Shown piece by piece: positions 26,008 through 35,607 of a stretch of DNA of 64,000 nucleotides. The notes under the pieces are model-generated. The model ran no database searches, was not told the origin of the DNA, and worked only from the letters and a program-made list of their open reading frames with translations. Positions within the stretch are counted from its first letter, which is position 1; every line of letters begins with the position of its first letter. Both the position numbers and the translations under genes were made by a program. Source of the DNA: Rheinheimera nanhaiensis E407-8 (GTDB lineage Bacteria; Pseudomonadota; Gammaproteobacteria; Enterobacterales; Alteromonadaceae); NCBI RefSeq assembly GCF_000296695.1, contig NZ_BAFK01000010.1:1-64000 (forward strand), in the 5' to 3' direction.

Positions 26008-27836
26008 ATGATGAGTTATTGAAGTATTACAATCGTGAGCTGACCTATATCCGCCGCATGGGTGCCGAATTTGCCGAGCAATACCCGAAAATTGCCGGCC
26101 GCCTGAGGATTAGTGAAGAGAACGTTGAAGATCCGCACGTGTCCCGCCTAATCGAAGGCTTTGCGCTGTTAACCGCGCAGATCCGGCAAAAACTGGACGA
26201 CAGCTTTCCTGAACTGACCGATGCTTTGCTCGGCCAGTTGTATCCGGATTATCAGGCGCCGATCCCGTCAACTTCGGTGCTTAAACTGAGCAGCCAGAAC
26301 TTGTCTAACTCCGGCATTGCCATTAAAAAAGGTACCGAGTTTGAAACCCGCGTTGATGGCCTGAAACCCTGTACCTTCCAGTCTTGCTACGATCTTGACC
26401 TGTATCCGCTGGAAGTCAGCGCAGCCGAGTTTAAAAACGCGCCTTTTCATGCACCGCGCCCGCCGGTGCAGCAAAGTGCCAAAGCGCTGTTAAAACTGAC
26501 CTTAAGCTGCGAGTTTGACAAAACCCGTCTGCATGAGCTGGACATCACCAAGCTCCGGTTTTACTTAAACGGCCAGCGTCATCATGTGTATCGCTTGTAT
26601 GAGCTGTTGCTCAGTAAATTGCTCTGTATTGGCATAGCGTTACCAGGCCAGCCTGACAGCATCAGATTTATTAGCGCAACACAGCTTAACGCCGTTGGCT
26701 TTGCTGACGAGCATCAGGTGATACCTTATAGCCAGCGCAGCTTTGCCGGTTATCGTCTGCTGATAGAGCAGTTTTTATGTCCGGAGAAGTTTCTGTTTGT
26801 CGAGTTAACCGATTTAGACCCCGCCTGGAGCGGCTTTAAAGATCAAGCCGAGCTGTATTTTTATCTGGCGGACGGCGCCGATGAATTAGAGCGGCATATT
26901 ACCGCGGACAGTATGCTACTGGGCTGTACGCCGGTAATTAACCTGTTTAGCCAGAAACTGGAGCCGGTGAAACTGGACGCGTCGCAATACGAGTACCGGC
27001 TGGTACCGCGTTACCTGGATGCCGATGTATGTGAAGTGGTACGGATAGAGCAGGTGCAGGCGTTTGACCCGTTCGGCAATGAGCTCACGCTAAACCCTTA
27101 TTACAGCCAGGGCCATCCGGATTATCTGCAACAGCAGGACTTGTTCTGGCACGCCCGGCGCGAGTTTGCCGACTGGGCCGGTGGCTATTCTGAAACCGGC
27201 ACTGAGGTGTATTTGTCGGTGATCGACCGTAAGTTTCAGGGTAAAGATGCAACCGAACAGGCAAAAGACTGGGTATTACAGGTACAGGCGCTGTGCAGTA
27301 ACCGCAATTTACCAGCCTACTTACCCTTTGGCGGCGGTGAGCCGCGGTTTCTAATCAGTAAGCATGCCGATGTGGTTAAAGAGATCCGCTGCTTGCTGGC
27401 GCCGACGGCCAGTGTACGGCCGGCCTTGCAGGAGGCCAGCCGCTGGCAACTGGTTAACCATTTAACGCTGAACCACTTTACCGGTGATGATGCGCTAAAA
27501 AGGCTAAAAGAAACGCTGCAACTGTATGATTTTCGCTGTACACCCGAGTCCAAAGCGCTGATTGACGGTATCTGTCATCTGCGTATCAGTGCCGGCAGTG
27601 CCAGGGTAAGCCAGCAGGGCAGAACCGCGGTGTGTAGTGGCAGTGAAATCTTGCTCGAGTTCACCCAGGCTTCTTATGCCGGCAGCGGGATTTATTTTTT
27701 TGCCAGTGTACTGGATGTATTTTTTGCCCAGTACGCTACGGTCAATAGTTACACCCGTCTTAGTGTGAAGTTAAAAGAGCATGAACAGCTGTATCATCGC
27801 TGGCCGGCCCGCTGTGGCACTAAGGTGCTGTTATGA
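26004..27836 (+). CDS. tssF: T6SS baseplate protein TssF
   Basis: This 610-residue protein shows the family N-terminus LLKYYNRELTYIRRMGAEFAEQYPKIAGRL and the central FTDLYPEHQRPIPS-like stretch LYPDYQAPIPSTSVLK. Together with TssG and TssK it forms the baseplate wedge around VgrG. Overlaps of 4 bases at both ends (with tssE and tssG) show tight translational coupling. Length is normal for TssF. Confidence 0.96.
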   Translation: MNDELLKYYNRELTYIRRMGAEFAEQYPKIAGRLRISEENVEDPHVSRLIEGFALLTAQIRQKLDDSFPELTDALLGQLYPDYQAPIPSTSVLKLSSQNLSNSGIAIKKGTEFETRVDGLKPCTFQSCYDLDLYPLEVSAAEFKNAPFHAPRPPVQQSAKALLKLTLSCEFDKTRLHELDITKLRFYLNGQRHHVYRLYELLLSKLLCIGIALPGQPDSIRFISATQLNAVGFADEHQVIPYSQRSFAGYRLLIEQFLCPEKFLFVELTDLDPAWSGFKDQAELYFYLADGADELERHITADSMLLGCTPVINLFSQKLEPVKLDASQYEYRLVPRYLDADVCEVVRIEQVQAFDPFGNELTLNPYYSQGHPDYLQQQDLFWHARREFADWAGGYSETGTEVYLSVIDRKFQGKDATEQAKDWVLQVQALCSNRNLPAYLPFGGGEPRFLISKHADVVKEIRCLLAPTASVRPALQEASRWQLVNHLTLNHFTGDDALKRLKETLQLYDFRCTPESKALIDGICHLRISAGSARVSQQGRTAVCSGSEILLEFTQASYAGSGIYFFASVLDVFFAQYATVNSYTRLSVKLKEHEQLYHRWPARCGTKVLL

Positions 27837-28855
27837 CGCTGGAGCAATTAACCCAGGAGCCAAGCCGGTTTGACTTTTATCAGGCCGTATACGCGATAGA
27901 GCGGCAGTTCAGCAGTGAGCAAAAGCGCTGGCAGGGCGTGGGCCGCGATGGTTTCCCGGCTAAAGAGCTGGTGCGCTTTAAAAGCGTGCAGCACCTGGGT
28001 TTTCCGGGCCAGCCGATCAGCAAAATCACCCCGCAGCTAAATGCGCTACCTGCGGGCGACAATCAGCATAATAGCCAGGCGCATGCCGCTACTATGCATG
28101 TCAGCTTTATGGGGTTAACCGGCCCCAGTGGCGTGATGCCACAGCATTACACTGAGATGGTACTGCAGCGCTTAAAGCAGCGTGATAAAACCATGCGCGA
28201 TTTCTTTGATCTGTTTAATCACCGGCTGATTTCGTTGTATTACCGGGCCTGGGAAAAGTACCGTTTTGCCTGCCAGTATGAAATGAGCCGTAACCATGAC
28301 GATAGTTTCAGTCAGGTTATCAGGCATCTGTCTGGCGCACAAAGCACGCTGGGGCTTTATTATGCCGGTGCTTTTGCCCAGCATAACCGCAGCGCCCGTC
28401 AGTTAACGCAAATTCTTAGCGAGTTGCTTGGCTGCAACGTCGAATTAAACCCATTGCAAGGGCGCTGGCTTAAGCTGGGTGCTGATGAACAAAGCCGCCT
28501 GCCGATGCAGTATTTGCGCCAGGGCCAACATGCCCAGCTGGGGCGCTCTGCCATGTTAGGCAACCGTGTCTGGGATGTCAGCTCTGCTATTGATCTCACG
28601 GTAACGGTACCGTCAGGACAGGGGCAGTCATTACAGCCCGGCAGCCGGCGCTATCAGTTAATCAGTGCCGTTATTGCCGATTTTCTGCCGGCGGCGCTTA
28701 ACGTGCGGTTGACGCTGTTGGGGCAGTACCGCGATTTTCCGTCAGCGCAATTAGGCGCTAATCAACTTTGTCTGGGCCGCAGCGGCAGTCTGGCCGTCAG
28801 CGCGCCGCACCAACACCATACCACCCGGCTGGGTTATCAGCTGGCCCGGAATTAA
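27833..28855 (+). CDS. tssG: T6SS baseplate protein TssG
   Basis: This 340-residue baseplate wedge subunit matches the family: FDFYQAVYAIER near the start, VRFKSVQHLGFPGQPI, the hallmark MHVSFMGLTGPSGVMPQHYT (about residues 84-103) and RDFFDLFNHRLISLYYRAWEK. It binds TssF. The ATG overlaps the tssF stop (TTATGA). Confidence 0.96.
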   Translation: MTLEQLTQEPSRFDFYQAVYAIERQFSSEQKRWQGVGRDGFPAKELVRFKSVQHLGFPGQPISKITPQLNALPAGDNQHNSQAHAATMHVSFMGLTGPSGVMPQHYTEMVLQRLKQRDKTMRDFFDLFNHRLISLYYRAWEKYRFACQYEMSRNHDDSFSQVIRHLSGAQSTLGLYYAGAFAQHNRSARQLTQILSELLGCNVELNPLQGRWLKLGADEQSRLPMQYLRQGQHAQLGRSAMLGNRVWDVSSAIDLTVTVPSGQGQSLQPGSRRYQLISAVIADFLPAALNVRLTLLGQYRDFPSAQLGANQLCLGRSGSLAVSAPHQHHTTRLGYQLARN

Positions 28856-28871
28856 TGCACAGGAAGCACTT

Positions 28872-31472
28872 ATGTCTACTACTACGTTAAAAAGTCTGGT
28901 TGAAAAATTAAATCCGGCCAGCCGGCAATCGCTGGAGGCCGCGACTGCACGCTGTCAGTCACGCTCGCATTACAGCGTTGAAATTGAGCACTGGCTGGAT
29001 GCGATGCTGGAGCAGGGCGATGGCGACCTGGCATTGCTACTGAGAAGCTTCGCTATCAATATCGACGTGGTGAAACAGCAGTTACAGCAAGCGCTGGAAA
29101 GCATGAAAACCGGCAACAATGCGCTGCCCACTATTTCGGTGCAGCTGATTAACCTGTTACGCACCAGCTGGCTAAGTACCACCATTGAGTTCGCTGATCA
29201 GCAAATTCGTAGCGCCTATCTGCTGTACACCTTATTAAAAGACGACAGTATGGCTGCCTTGCTGCTAAGGCGGGTACCGGCACTGGATAAACTCGATGCT
29301 GCCGAGCTGCTGCGGGTGTGGCCGCAACTTTGTAATCAAAGCCAGGAGCAGCAAGGCGCAACACCGGCTAACCCAACGCAACTGAGTGCAGGTAAAACAC
29401 CGGCGTTAGATCAGTTCACCACCGATCTGACGGCGCAGGCGCGCGCCGGCAAAATTGACCCTATTGTTGGCCGTGATTACGAAATCCGCCAGATGATTGA
29501 TATTTTGACCCGGCGGCGGCAAAACAACCCGATTTTAACCGGCGAAGCCGGTGTGGGTAAAACCGCGGTGGTGGAAGGGCTGGCACTGAAGATTGCCGCC
29601 GGTGAGGTACCGGATAAACTGAAGAATATCAGCCTCAGAGTGCTTGATTTAGCGCTGCTGCAAGCCGGTGCCGGCATGAAAGGTGAGTTCGAGAACCGGC
29701 TTAAAAATGTCATTAACGAAGTAAACCGCTCGGCGACACCGGTGATTTTGTTTATCGACGAAGCCCATACCATGATTGGCAGTGGTGGTCAGGCCGGCCA
29801 GAATGATGCCGCTAACCTGTTAAAACCGGCCCTGGCGCGCGGAGAACTGCGCACTATTGCTGCGACAACCTGGGCGGAATACAAAAAATACTTTGAGAAA
29901 GATGCGGCGCTGGCACGCCGCTTTCAGGTGGTAAAAGTAGAAGAGCCAACGCCTGAACTGGCGGCGGTAATGATGCGCGGCCTGCTGCCGGTGATGGAGC
30001 AGCACCATCAGGTCGCCATTACAGAGCAGGCACTGTTGGCCGCGGTCGGCTTGTCGCACCGTTATATCAATGGTCGTCAGCTGCCCGATAAAGCGGTCGG
30101 TTTGTTAGATACTGCCTGTGCGCGGGTAGCGATGAGCCAGGATGCGATACCGGGCGCGGTAGAGGATCTGCAGCGCAAGGTAGTACAGCTGCAGCAAGAA
30201 ATCGCGGTACTGACGCGCGAACAGTGCCTGGGAGTTGATCATCAACAGGCGCTGGCGACACTGCAAAGCCGCGCTGAGCAGGCGGAGCTTGAGTTAGCCG
30301 CCGTAACAGAGGACTGGCAACAGCAAAAAGCGCTGGTGCTGGAAGCGCGTGAACTGGCCCGTCAGCTTACGGCAGAGCCACAAAGTGCAGACTCGCCTCT
30401 GTTGCAACGGCTGCTTGAGATTAAAGCACAGTTTGCTGCTATTAAAGCGCCGATGGTGCATTGGCAGGTTACCGAAGAGCTGGTGGCCGAAGTGGTGTCC
30501 GACTGGACCGGCATTCCGCTTGGCAAAATGCAGGCCGATGAAATTAACACTGTACTGGAGCTAAGCAGCTTCTTACGCCAGCGCGTGGTGGGCCAGGATC
30601 ATGCGCTTGAGCTGATTGCCCGCACAGTGCAAACCTCACGCGCTCAGCTGGCGGATGAGAATAAACCTAATGGTATCTTTTTGCTGACCGGGCCAAGTGG
30701 GGTGGGTAAAACCGAAACCGCATTGGCCCTGGCTGAGCAAGTATACGGCAGTGAAGAGCAGCTTACTGTTATTAACATGTCGGAGTTTAAAGAAGAGCAC
30801 AAAGTATCGCTGCTGCTGGGCTCACCACCAGGCTATGTCGGTTATGGTGAGGGCGGTGTATTGACCGAAGCGGTGCGGCGTAAACCCTACAGCGTGATCC
30901 TGCTGGATGAAATGGAAAAAGCCCACCCCGGTGTGCAGGATATTTTCTATCAGGTATTTGATAAAGGCACCATTAAAGACGGTGAAGGGCGCGATATCGA
31001 TTTTAAAAATACCATCATTATTATGACGTCCAATGTGGGCACCGATACCACTATGCGGCTGTTTGAAGATGCGGACACCGCACCTTCCATCGACGGCCTG
31101 GGTAAGGCGCTAAAAGATGACTTATTAAAGGTATTTAAACCGGCGTTTCTCGGCCGGCTTAATCTGATCCCTTATCTGCCACTGGATGATGACAAGTTGT
31201 CATTGATCACCGGCTTGCAGCTTAACCGCATCGCTAAACGCCTGCAGCAACACTATCGCGCCAGTTTCAGCTATGGCCCTGAAGTAGTAGCGCAAATTGT
31301 CAGCCAGTGTCAGGACGCTGGCTCTGGCGCCCGTACTATTCACAATATTCTGCAAAACCAGCTTTTACCGGAGCTGTCTGTACGCATTTTGCAGCGTGTG
31401 GCGCAGCAGCAAAGTGTTAGCCAGGTGCAGTTACAAGTGGTCGATGAGCAGTTCGACTACCAAATTAACTAA
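28872..31472 (+). CDS. tssH: T6SS AAA+ ATPase TssH (ClpV)
   Basis: This 866-residue ClpB/Hsp100-like disaggregase dismantles the contracted TssBC sheath. It has an N-terminal domain (1-160) for sheath binding, AAA1 with Walker A GEAGVGKT (about 224) and [10 protein letters not shown], a short middle coiled coil (about 420-510), and AAA2 with [10 protein letters not shown] (about 607) and [33 protein letters not shown]-terminal region closes the protein. It is the last gene of the sheath operon, followed by a weak hairpin at 31486-31510. Confidence 0.96.
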   Translation: MSTTTLKSLVEKLNPASRQSLEAATARCQSRSHYSVEIEHWLDAMLEQGDGDLALLLRSFAINIDVVKQQLQQALESMKTGNNALPTISVQLINLLRTSWLSTTIEFADQQIRSAYLLYTLLKDDSMAALLLRRVPALDKLDAAELLRVWPQLCNQSQEQQGATPANPTQLSAGKTPALDQFTTDLTAQARAGKIDPIVGRDYEIRQMIDILTRRRQNNPILTGEAGVGKTAVVEGLALKIAAGEVPDKLKNISLRVLDLALLQAGAGMKGEFENRLKNVINEVNRSATPVILFIDEAHTMIGSGGQAGQNDAANLLKPALARGELRTIAATTWAEYKKYFEKDAALARRFQVVKVEEPTPELAAVMMRGLLPVMEQHHQVAITEQALLAAVGLSHRYINGRQLPDKAVGLLDTACARVAMSQDAIPGAVEDLQRKVVQLQQEIAVLTREQCLGVDHQQALATLQSRAEQAELELAAVTEDWQQQKALVLEARELARQLTAEPQSADSPLLQRLLEIKAQFAAIKAPMVHWQVTEELVAEVVSDWTGIPLGKMQADEINTVLELSSFLRQRVVGQDHALELIARTVQTSRAQLADENKPNGIFLLTGPSGVGKTETALALAEQVYGSEEQLTVINMSEFKEEHKVSLLLGSPPGYVGYGEGGVLTEAVRRKPYSVILLDEMEKAHPGVQDIFYQVFDKGTIKDGEGRDIDFKNTIIIMTSNVGTDTTMRLFEDADTAPSIDGLGKALKDDLLKVFKPAFLGRLNLIPYLPLDDDKLSLITGLQLNRIAKRLQQHYRASFSYGPEVVAQIVSQCQDAGSGARTIHNILQNQLLPELSVRILQRVAQQQSVSQVQLQVVDEQFDYQIN

Positions 31473-31485
31473 CTATTCACTGATG

Positions 31486-31510
31486 AATGTCAGCCTTAGC
31501 GGCTGGCATT
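31486..31510 (+). terminator. Hairpin after tssH (possible weak terminator)
   Basis: AATGTCAGCC (31486-31495) pairs with GGCTGGCATT (31501-31510), with one G-U pair and a five-base loop. It is followed by an AT-rich stretch but no clean T-run. It may attenuate read-through from the long tss operon into hcp. Confidence 0.5.
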
Positions 31511-31569
31511 TATTATTAAAGTTAAAAATTGCCAATTAAAAAGTTAATTATGTGTTGTCAATAATGGTT

Positions 31570-31598
31570 TTGACGATATAATTTGTGAAGTTTAAAAG
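31570..31598 (+). promoter_or_regulatory. Candidate promoter for hcp
   Basis: TTGACG (31570-31575), a 17-base spacer and TAAAAG (31593-31598) lie in the 287-bp AT-rich gap between tssH and hcp. The -35 is good and the -10 is weak. A long leader of about 155 bases would precede the hcp start. The rest of the gap shows nothing else recognisable. Confidence 0.35.
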
Positions 31599-31759
31599 CT
31601 GTGAATCAGATGTTGTGATTTATGCAAAGATTAAAAGTGTTTTGTTGTAATTTTTGTTTGAATTTTCTGATGGTTTTTAACGTTTTGTCCGGGTTTTACC
31701 CAGGCTACTCTTGATGCCTAATACTGGGCACCTGTTTAAATATGCAAAAGGAGCATAGC

Positions 31760-32239
31760 ATGCAAGCAAATACCTACCTGAAATACGGCGCAATCAAAGG
31801 CGAGACCACCGCTGAAGAGTTCAAGGACATGATCACGGTATTATCAATGGACTGGGGCACTCAGCGTGAGCTGAGCTCGTACACTGGTACAGCGATGGAC
31901 CGTGAAGCCAGCGCCACCCGGTTAAATGATATTGTTATCACTAAACTGCAGGATAAGGCTTCACCTGATCTGTTCAAAGAAGCCACTATCGGTAAAGGCC
32001 AGAAAGCGGTATTCCACATCACCAAGCAAGGTGACAAAGTGGAAGAGATCATGAAGATAGAACTGACTGATGCGATGATCAGCAGCTATCAGATGTCAGT
32101 TTCTGGTGACCGTCCTATCGAAACTATCGTGATCAGCTACACCGAGCTGATGATGACTGTGACGCCTACAGACGACAAAAACAACGTTACTGCACCGTTG
32201 GTATACGGTTACAGCGGCGTTAAAGGCTCTAAGCTGTAA
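31760..32239 (+). CDS. hcp: T6SS tube protein Hcp (TssD)
   Basis: This 159-residue subunit forms the hexameric inner tube and is secreted. The sequence (YLKYGAIKGETTAEEFKDM..VLSMDWG, a central HITKQGDKVEEIMKIELTDAMISSYQMS and ETIVISYTELMMTVTP) is typical of Hcp1-type proteins. ATG 31760 was chosen because AAGGAG lies 8 bases before it; an upstream ATG at 31742 is in the wrong place for this site. It is flanked by its own possible promoter and a strong terminator, fitting a highly expressed single-gene transcript. Confidence 0.95.
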   Translation: MQANTYLKYGAIKGETTAEEFKDMITVLSMDWGTQRELSSYTGTAMDREASATRLNDIVITKLQDKASPDLFKEATIGKGQKAVFHITKQGDKVEEIMKIELTDAMISSYQMSVSGDRPIETIVISYTELMMTVTPTDDKNNVTAPLVYGYSGVKGSKL

Positions 32240-32248
32240 GCAGTTCAG

Positions 32249-32279
32249 GCTGGTGTGGCGTGCCGCACCAGCTTTTTTT
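32249..32279 (+). terminator. Rho-independent terminator after hcp
   Basis: GCTGGTGTGG (32249-32258) pairs with CCGCACCAGC (32263-32272) around a four-base loop, followed directly by seven T residues. It isolates hcp expression from vgrG. Confidence 0.88.
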
Positions 32280-32325
32280 GGTTTTTTTACCGATCATCTT
32301 ATCAGTAACCAGTTGAGGCGAATGG

Positions 32326-34140
32326 ATGCAACAGGCAACCCAGGACGAGAATAGCATCAGAATTGATACGCCACTTGGCAAAGATGCATTAATTTTAACC
32401 CGGTTTGTATATCGCGAAGCGCTGTCACACCTGTTCAGTATTAAAGCTGAGGTGTATAGCAATGGCCGCGACATTAAAGCTGATGCGCTGATCGGTAAGG
32501 AAGTCACTATCACTTTAGAGTTGGGTGACAAAACCCAGCGTTATTTTCATGCGGTGGTGGCCGATGTCACGGCGCTGGGCGAGCGGGTAACAAAAGCCGC
32601 TGCTGAAGCAGAGTACCGCGATTACAGTCTGCAACTGGTGGCGAGTGCCTGGTATATGCAGCACCGGGTGAACAGCCGTATTTTTCGTAAGAAAAATGTG
32701 CTGAAAATCGTTGAGCAGTTGGCCGGTGAGCACGGCGTCAAGATAGATGTAGCAAGCAAAATCCAGGGTAGCTACCCGGATTACGATTTTAAAGTGCAGT
32801 ATGAAGAGAGCGATCTGGACTTTATCCAGCGTTTATTACAGCACGAGGGCATCTTTTATTATTTTGAGCACAGCCAGAGCAGCCATAAGCTGATTTTGGC
32901 CGACAAAGCCTCTGCCTATGAGCCTTGTAGCCAGGAGCAGGTAAAATATTTCTCCGGCAGTTTAGCCGAGCCGCATATTCATCTGTGGCAACAGGCGCTG
33001 GTGATGGCGCCGGGCAAGTTTGTCCAGCGTGGCTTTGATTTGAAAAAGCCAACCGCATTGCCCACCGGTGAGGTGAGCAAGGGCAGCCTGGTAAGCGGCC
33101 ATGCTGAGTACGAAGTGTTTAATTATGATGCCGAAGCGGACATTCACCCGCGGGCTAATGCTATCGCTGGTTTGCGCTTAGAGGCACTGCAGCGTGATAT
33201 CAACCGGCGCAAGGGCGCCAGCAACTGCCGCAGTTTTAGCATCGGCAAAACCTTTACCCTTACCGAGCATGACGATAAAGCTGAAGCCGGCAAACAGTAT
33301 GTACTGACAGAAGTGGTGTTAACCGCAGCCATTGCCAGCCAGACGGGCGCGAATAAGGTTGCATCACAGGATATCAGTAACACCTTTTATTGTGTGCCCA
33401 AAGCCGTCGCTTATCGGCCACAGCTGACCATCGCTAAGCCGGTCATTACCGGCGTACAGACGGCTACGGTGACCTGTCGCGGTGGTGAAGAGATCTCCGT
33501 CGATGAGCTTGGCAGGGTGACGGTCAAGTTTCACTGGGATCGCTCAGAGGTAAAAGACCACGAAAGCTCCTGTCCGATCCGGGTAAGCCAAAACTGGGCC
33601 GGTAAAAACTGGGGCGCGTTTTTCTTCCCGCGCCGCGATCAGGAAGTGCTGGTTGAGTTTTTAAACGGCGATCCGGATCAGCCGGTCATTATTGGTGCGG
33701 TGTATAACTCTGATCATATGCCGCCCTATACCTTACCAGCGGACAAAACCCAAAGTGGCATCAAAACCCGCTCCACCAAAGACGGTGGCGCGGCCAACTT
33801 CAACGAATTGCGCTTTGAAGACAAAAAAGGTGAAGAGCTGTTTTATCTACATGCTGAAAAAGACTTTGAACTGCAGGTTGAGCACAACCAAACTGATGTT
33901 GTGGCTAATGACAGGACTACCACCGTTAAGGGTAACGACACTGAAACGGTGAACAAAGATAGAAAAAATACCGTCGATGGCAGTGATACGCTGAAAGTCG
34001 GCAAGAAGCTGCTGATCGATGCCGGTGATGCCATCACCATTAAAACCGGTGCGGCGTCCATCTCGATGAAAAGCGACGGCTCTATTGATATTAAAGGCGT
34101 CAATATCACTATTAAAGGCAGTAAAGTCAGTATTAACTGA
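32326..34140 (+). CDS. vgrG: T6SS spike protein VgrG (TssI)
   Basis: This 604-residue spike protein has the gp27-like N-terminal half (about residues 10-350; EALSHLFSIKAEVYS, YEESDLDFIQRLLQHEGIFYYFEHS) and a gp5-like OB fold and needle (about 380-600). In the latter, VKFHWDRSE, CPIRVSQNWAGKNWGAFFFPR and EVLVEFLNGDPDQPVIIG are hallmarks. The C-terminal VxV-type beta-helix repeats (TVKGNDTETVNKDRKNTV) end without an extra effector domain, so cargo must be loaded through the PAAR/adaptor genes that follow. Confidence 0.96.
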   Translation: MQQATQDENSIRIDTPLGKDALILTRFVYREALSHLFSIKAEVYSNGRDIKADALIGKEVTITLELGDKTQRYFHAVVADVTALGERVTKAAAEAEYRDYSLQLVASAWYMQHRVNSRIFRKKNVLKIVEQLAGEHGVKIDVASKIQGSYPDYDFKVQYEESDLDFIQRLLQHEGIFYYFEHSQSSHKLILADKASAYEPCSQEQVKYFSGSLAEPHIHLWQQALVMAPGKFVQRGFDLKKPTALPTGEVSKGSLVSGHAEYEVFNYDAEADIHPRANAIAGLRLEALQRDINRRKGASNCRSFSIGKTFTLTEHDDKAEAGKQYVLTEVVLTAAIASQTGANKVASQDISNTFYCVPKAVAYRPQLTIAKPVITGVQTATVTCRGGEEISVDELGRVTVKFHWDRSEVKDHESSCPIRVSQNWAGKNWGAFFFPRRDQEVLVEFLNGDPDQPVIIGAVYNSDHMPPYTLPADKTQSGIKTRSTKDGGAANFNELRFEDKKGEELFYLHAEKDFELQVEHNQTDVVANDRTTTVKGNDTETVNKDRKNTVDGSDTLKVGKKLLIDAGDAITIKTGAASISMKSDGSIDIKGVNITIKGSKVSIN

Positions 34141-34165
34141 TTATCGCAGGAAACAGGATACCGCT

Positions 34166-34459
34166 ATGGCTAAACCCGCCGCCGTCATTGGCAGTATGCA
34201 TGTGTGCCCCAAGGTAGATCCGGGCCCGAAGCCTCATGTTGGTGGCCCGGTAATGCAGGGCTCACCTAATGTGACGATCTGTGGCATACCGGCTGCGCGT
34301 AAAGGCGATAAGCTGGTATGTATAGGCCCGCCGGATACCATTAGCGGCGGCTCTGCCACGGTATTTATCAACGGTAAAAACGCCGCCCGCTTGGGTGATG
34401 CCACTGAACATGGCGGTAAAATCGTCGTAGGTATGCCCACTGTACTGATCGGTGGCTGA
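34166..34459 (+). CDS. PAAR-domain spike-tip protein
   Basis: This 97-residue stand-alone PAAR protein begins KPAAVIGSMHVCPKVDPGPKPHVGGPV and has the repeated PAAR turns NVTICGIPAARKGDKLVC and INGKNAARLGDATEHGG. The Cys and His residues (HVCP, PHVGG, ATEHGG) fit the zinc site at the tip. It caps VgrG. The start is ATG 34166 with GCAGGAAACAGG upstream; the longer in-frame extension overlaps vgrG and is unlikely. It lies 25 bases after vgrG and 5 before the HEAT-like gene. Confidence 0.94.
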   Translation: MAKPAAVIGSMHVCPKVDPGPKPHVGGPVMQGSPNVTICGIPAARKGDKLVCIGPPDTISGGSATVFINGKNAARLGDATEHGGKIVVGMPTVLIGG

Positions 34460-34464
34460 TAAGC

Positions 34465-35607
34465 ATGTTGCAAGTCGATGCCATTATCGGCCAGGCCGGA
34501 TTGTTACTGCAGCAACGCCTCAGCTTTAAACAGCATCGTTATATTAATCCTGTTCAGTTGCGCCAGCACGATGCCCGCTTGACAGATTGCCTGCGGTTGT
34601 TAGCAGATATTGCACTTCCTCAGGATACCCCAGCCTGGTTAGCCTGGCTGCTTGCTAAAGCGCCAACAGCAGCGCTAACGCCAGAGCAACTGCCGGCAGT
34701 AACCGATAAAACCTACGCCTGGTTAATGCTGCATGAGATTAAGTACTTTGAACGGCCAGAACGCCTGTTAGCCACGCTAAAGCCGTTATACCTGCAACTT
34801 CCTAATGATATGAATGACAGTGAGCAGACTAAGCCAGCCGGGCTCGGCTGTTGGCTGGCGTTAAGGCTGGCGCCCACGGAAGTAGCCAACGATGCTGCTA
34901 CTGCAGCGGCGTTGATGCAAACGAGCATTGGACTGATAGCGCTGGGATTAAGCCGAAAACGCCAGCTTTTACCGCAGATAAGTGAACTAGCGTCCACTTT
35001 ATCTTTGACTGAGCCACGACACGGCGCGGTTTGTGCAGCGGCCTGGCTGCTGGGACAGCCAAAAGATGAAGTAACACTGCTCAAGCAATTGCTACAGAGC
35101 GGATGTCTGGTCAGCGATGCGCTGTTCTGTGACGTGCTATTAATGCTGCTAATGTGCGCTGCGCCTGACAAAGCACAGGATCAGATGGTGAATATGCTGG
35201 CTAACCTGAATACGGCCGGGCAGCCAACGCAGGGTACTGTACTGGCTATTCAGGCTATCGGCTTTAGCGGTCAGTTAAAGTTTGTGCCCTTGTTGTTGGA
35301 ATTAAGCCAGCAGCCTGAGCTTAATGCGCTTGCTGTTAATGCGCTGGCGTTACTGCTTGGTGCATTGGACGCCGATGCGCTACTGGAGCGCGCTCAGATG
35401 GCAGATTTTGCTGGCGGTAAGGCGGGGCGTAGCCTGGCTGGCTGCACTGTTACGCCAACCCACCTTGCTATGGTGCTACAACGCGGTAACCCACAGCAGC
35501 GCCAGCTTGCGGCCTGTTATCAATTTTGGCAAAACCCCGATAGCCCGCTGTATTTTGCTGATGTATTTACCGGAGGGCGCACTGATGCCGGCACTGCCAG
35601 CGCTTAA
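34465..35607 (+). CDS. HEAT-like helical protein of the VgrG/PAAR effector island (possibly TIGR02270-type)
   Basis: This 380-residue protein is almost entirely helical and Leu/Ala-rich. Repeats of the form LLxLxxQPELxxxAVxALALLLGALDAD (about 268-300) suggest HEAT/armadillo-like solenoids. It has no signal peptide or membrane helix. Proteins of this kind (TIGR02270 family, from memory) occur beside VgrG and thiolase-like genes in other T6SS islands. A role as scaffold or loading adaptor between the VgrG/PAAR tip and the Rhs effector is inferred from position only. It overlaps the next gene by 23 bases. Confidence 0.6.
   Translation: MLQVDAIIGQAGLLLQQRLSFKQHRYINPVQLRQHDARLTDCLRLLADIALPQDTPAWLAWLLAKAPTAALTPEQLPAVTDKTYAWLMLHEIKYFERPERLLATLKPLYLQLPNDMNDSEQTKPAGLGCWLALRLAPTEVANDAATAAALMQTSIGLIALGLSRKRQLLPQISELASTLSLTEPRHGAVCAAAWLLGQPKDEVTLLKQLLQSGCLVSDALFCDVLLMLLMCAAPDKAQDQMVNMLANLNTAGQPTQGTVLAIQAIGFSGQLKFVPLLLELSQQPELNALAVNALALLLGALDADALLERAQMADFAGGKAGRSLAGCTVTPTHLAMVLQRGNPQQRQLAACYQFWQNPDSPLYFADVFTGGRTDAGTASA

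Noticed and set aside
31700-31741. Possible sigma54 promoter before hcp (CTGGGCACCTGTTTAAA)
   Set aside because: Some T6SS hcp genes use sigma54, but the GC element at -12 is missing and the spacing does not fit TGGCAC-N5-TTGC.
34085-34165. Longer PAAR protein starting inside vgrG
   Set aside because: The extension is a shadow of the vgrG end; a proper ribosome-binding site precedes ATG 34166, where PAAR similarity begins.
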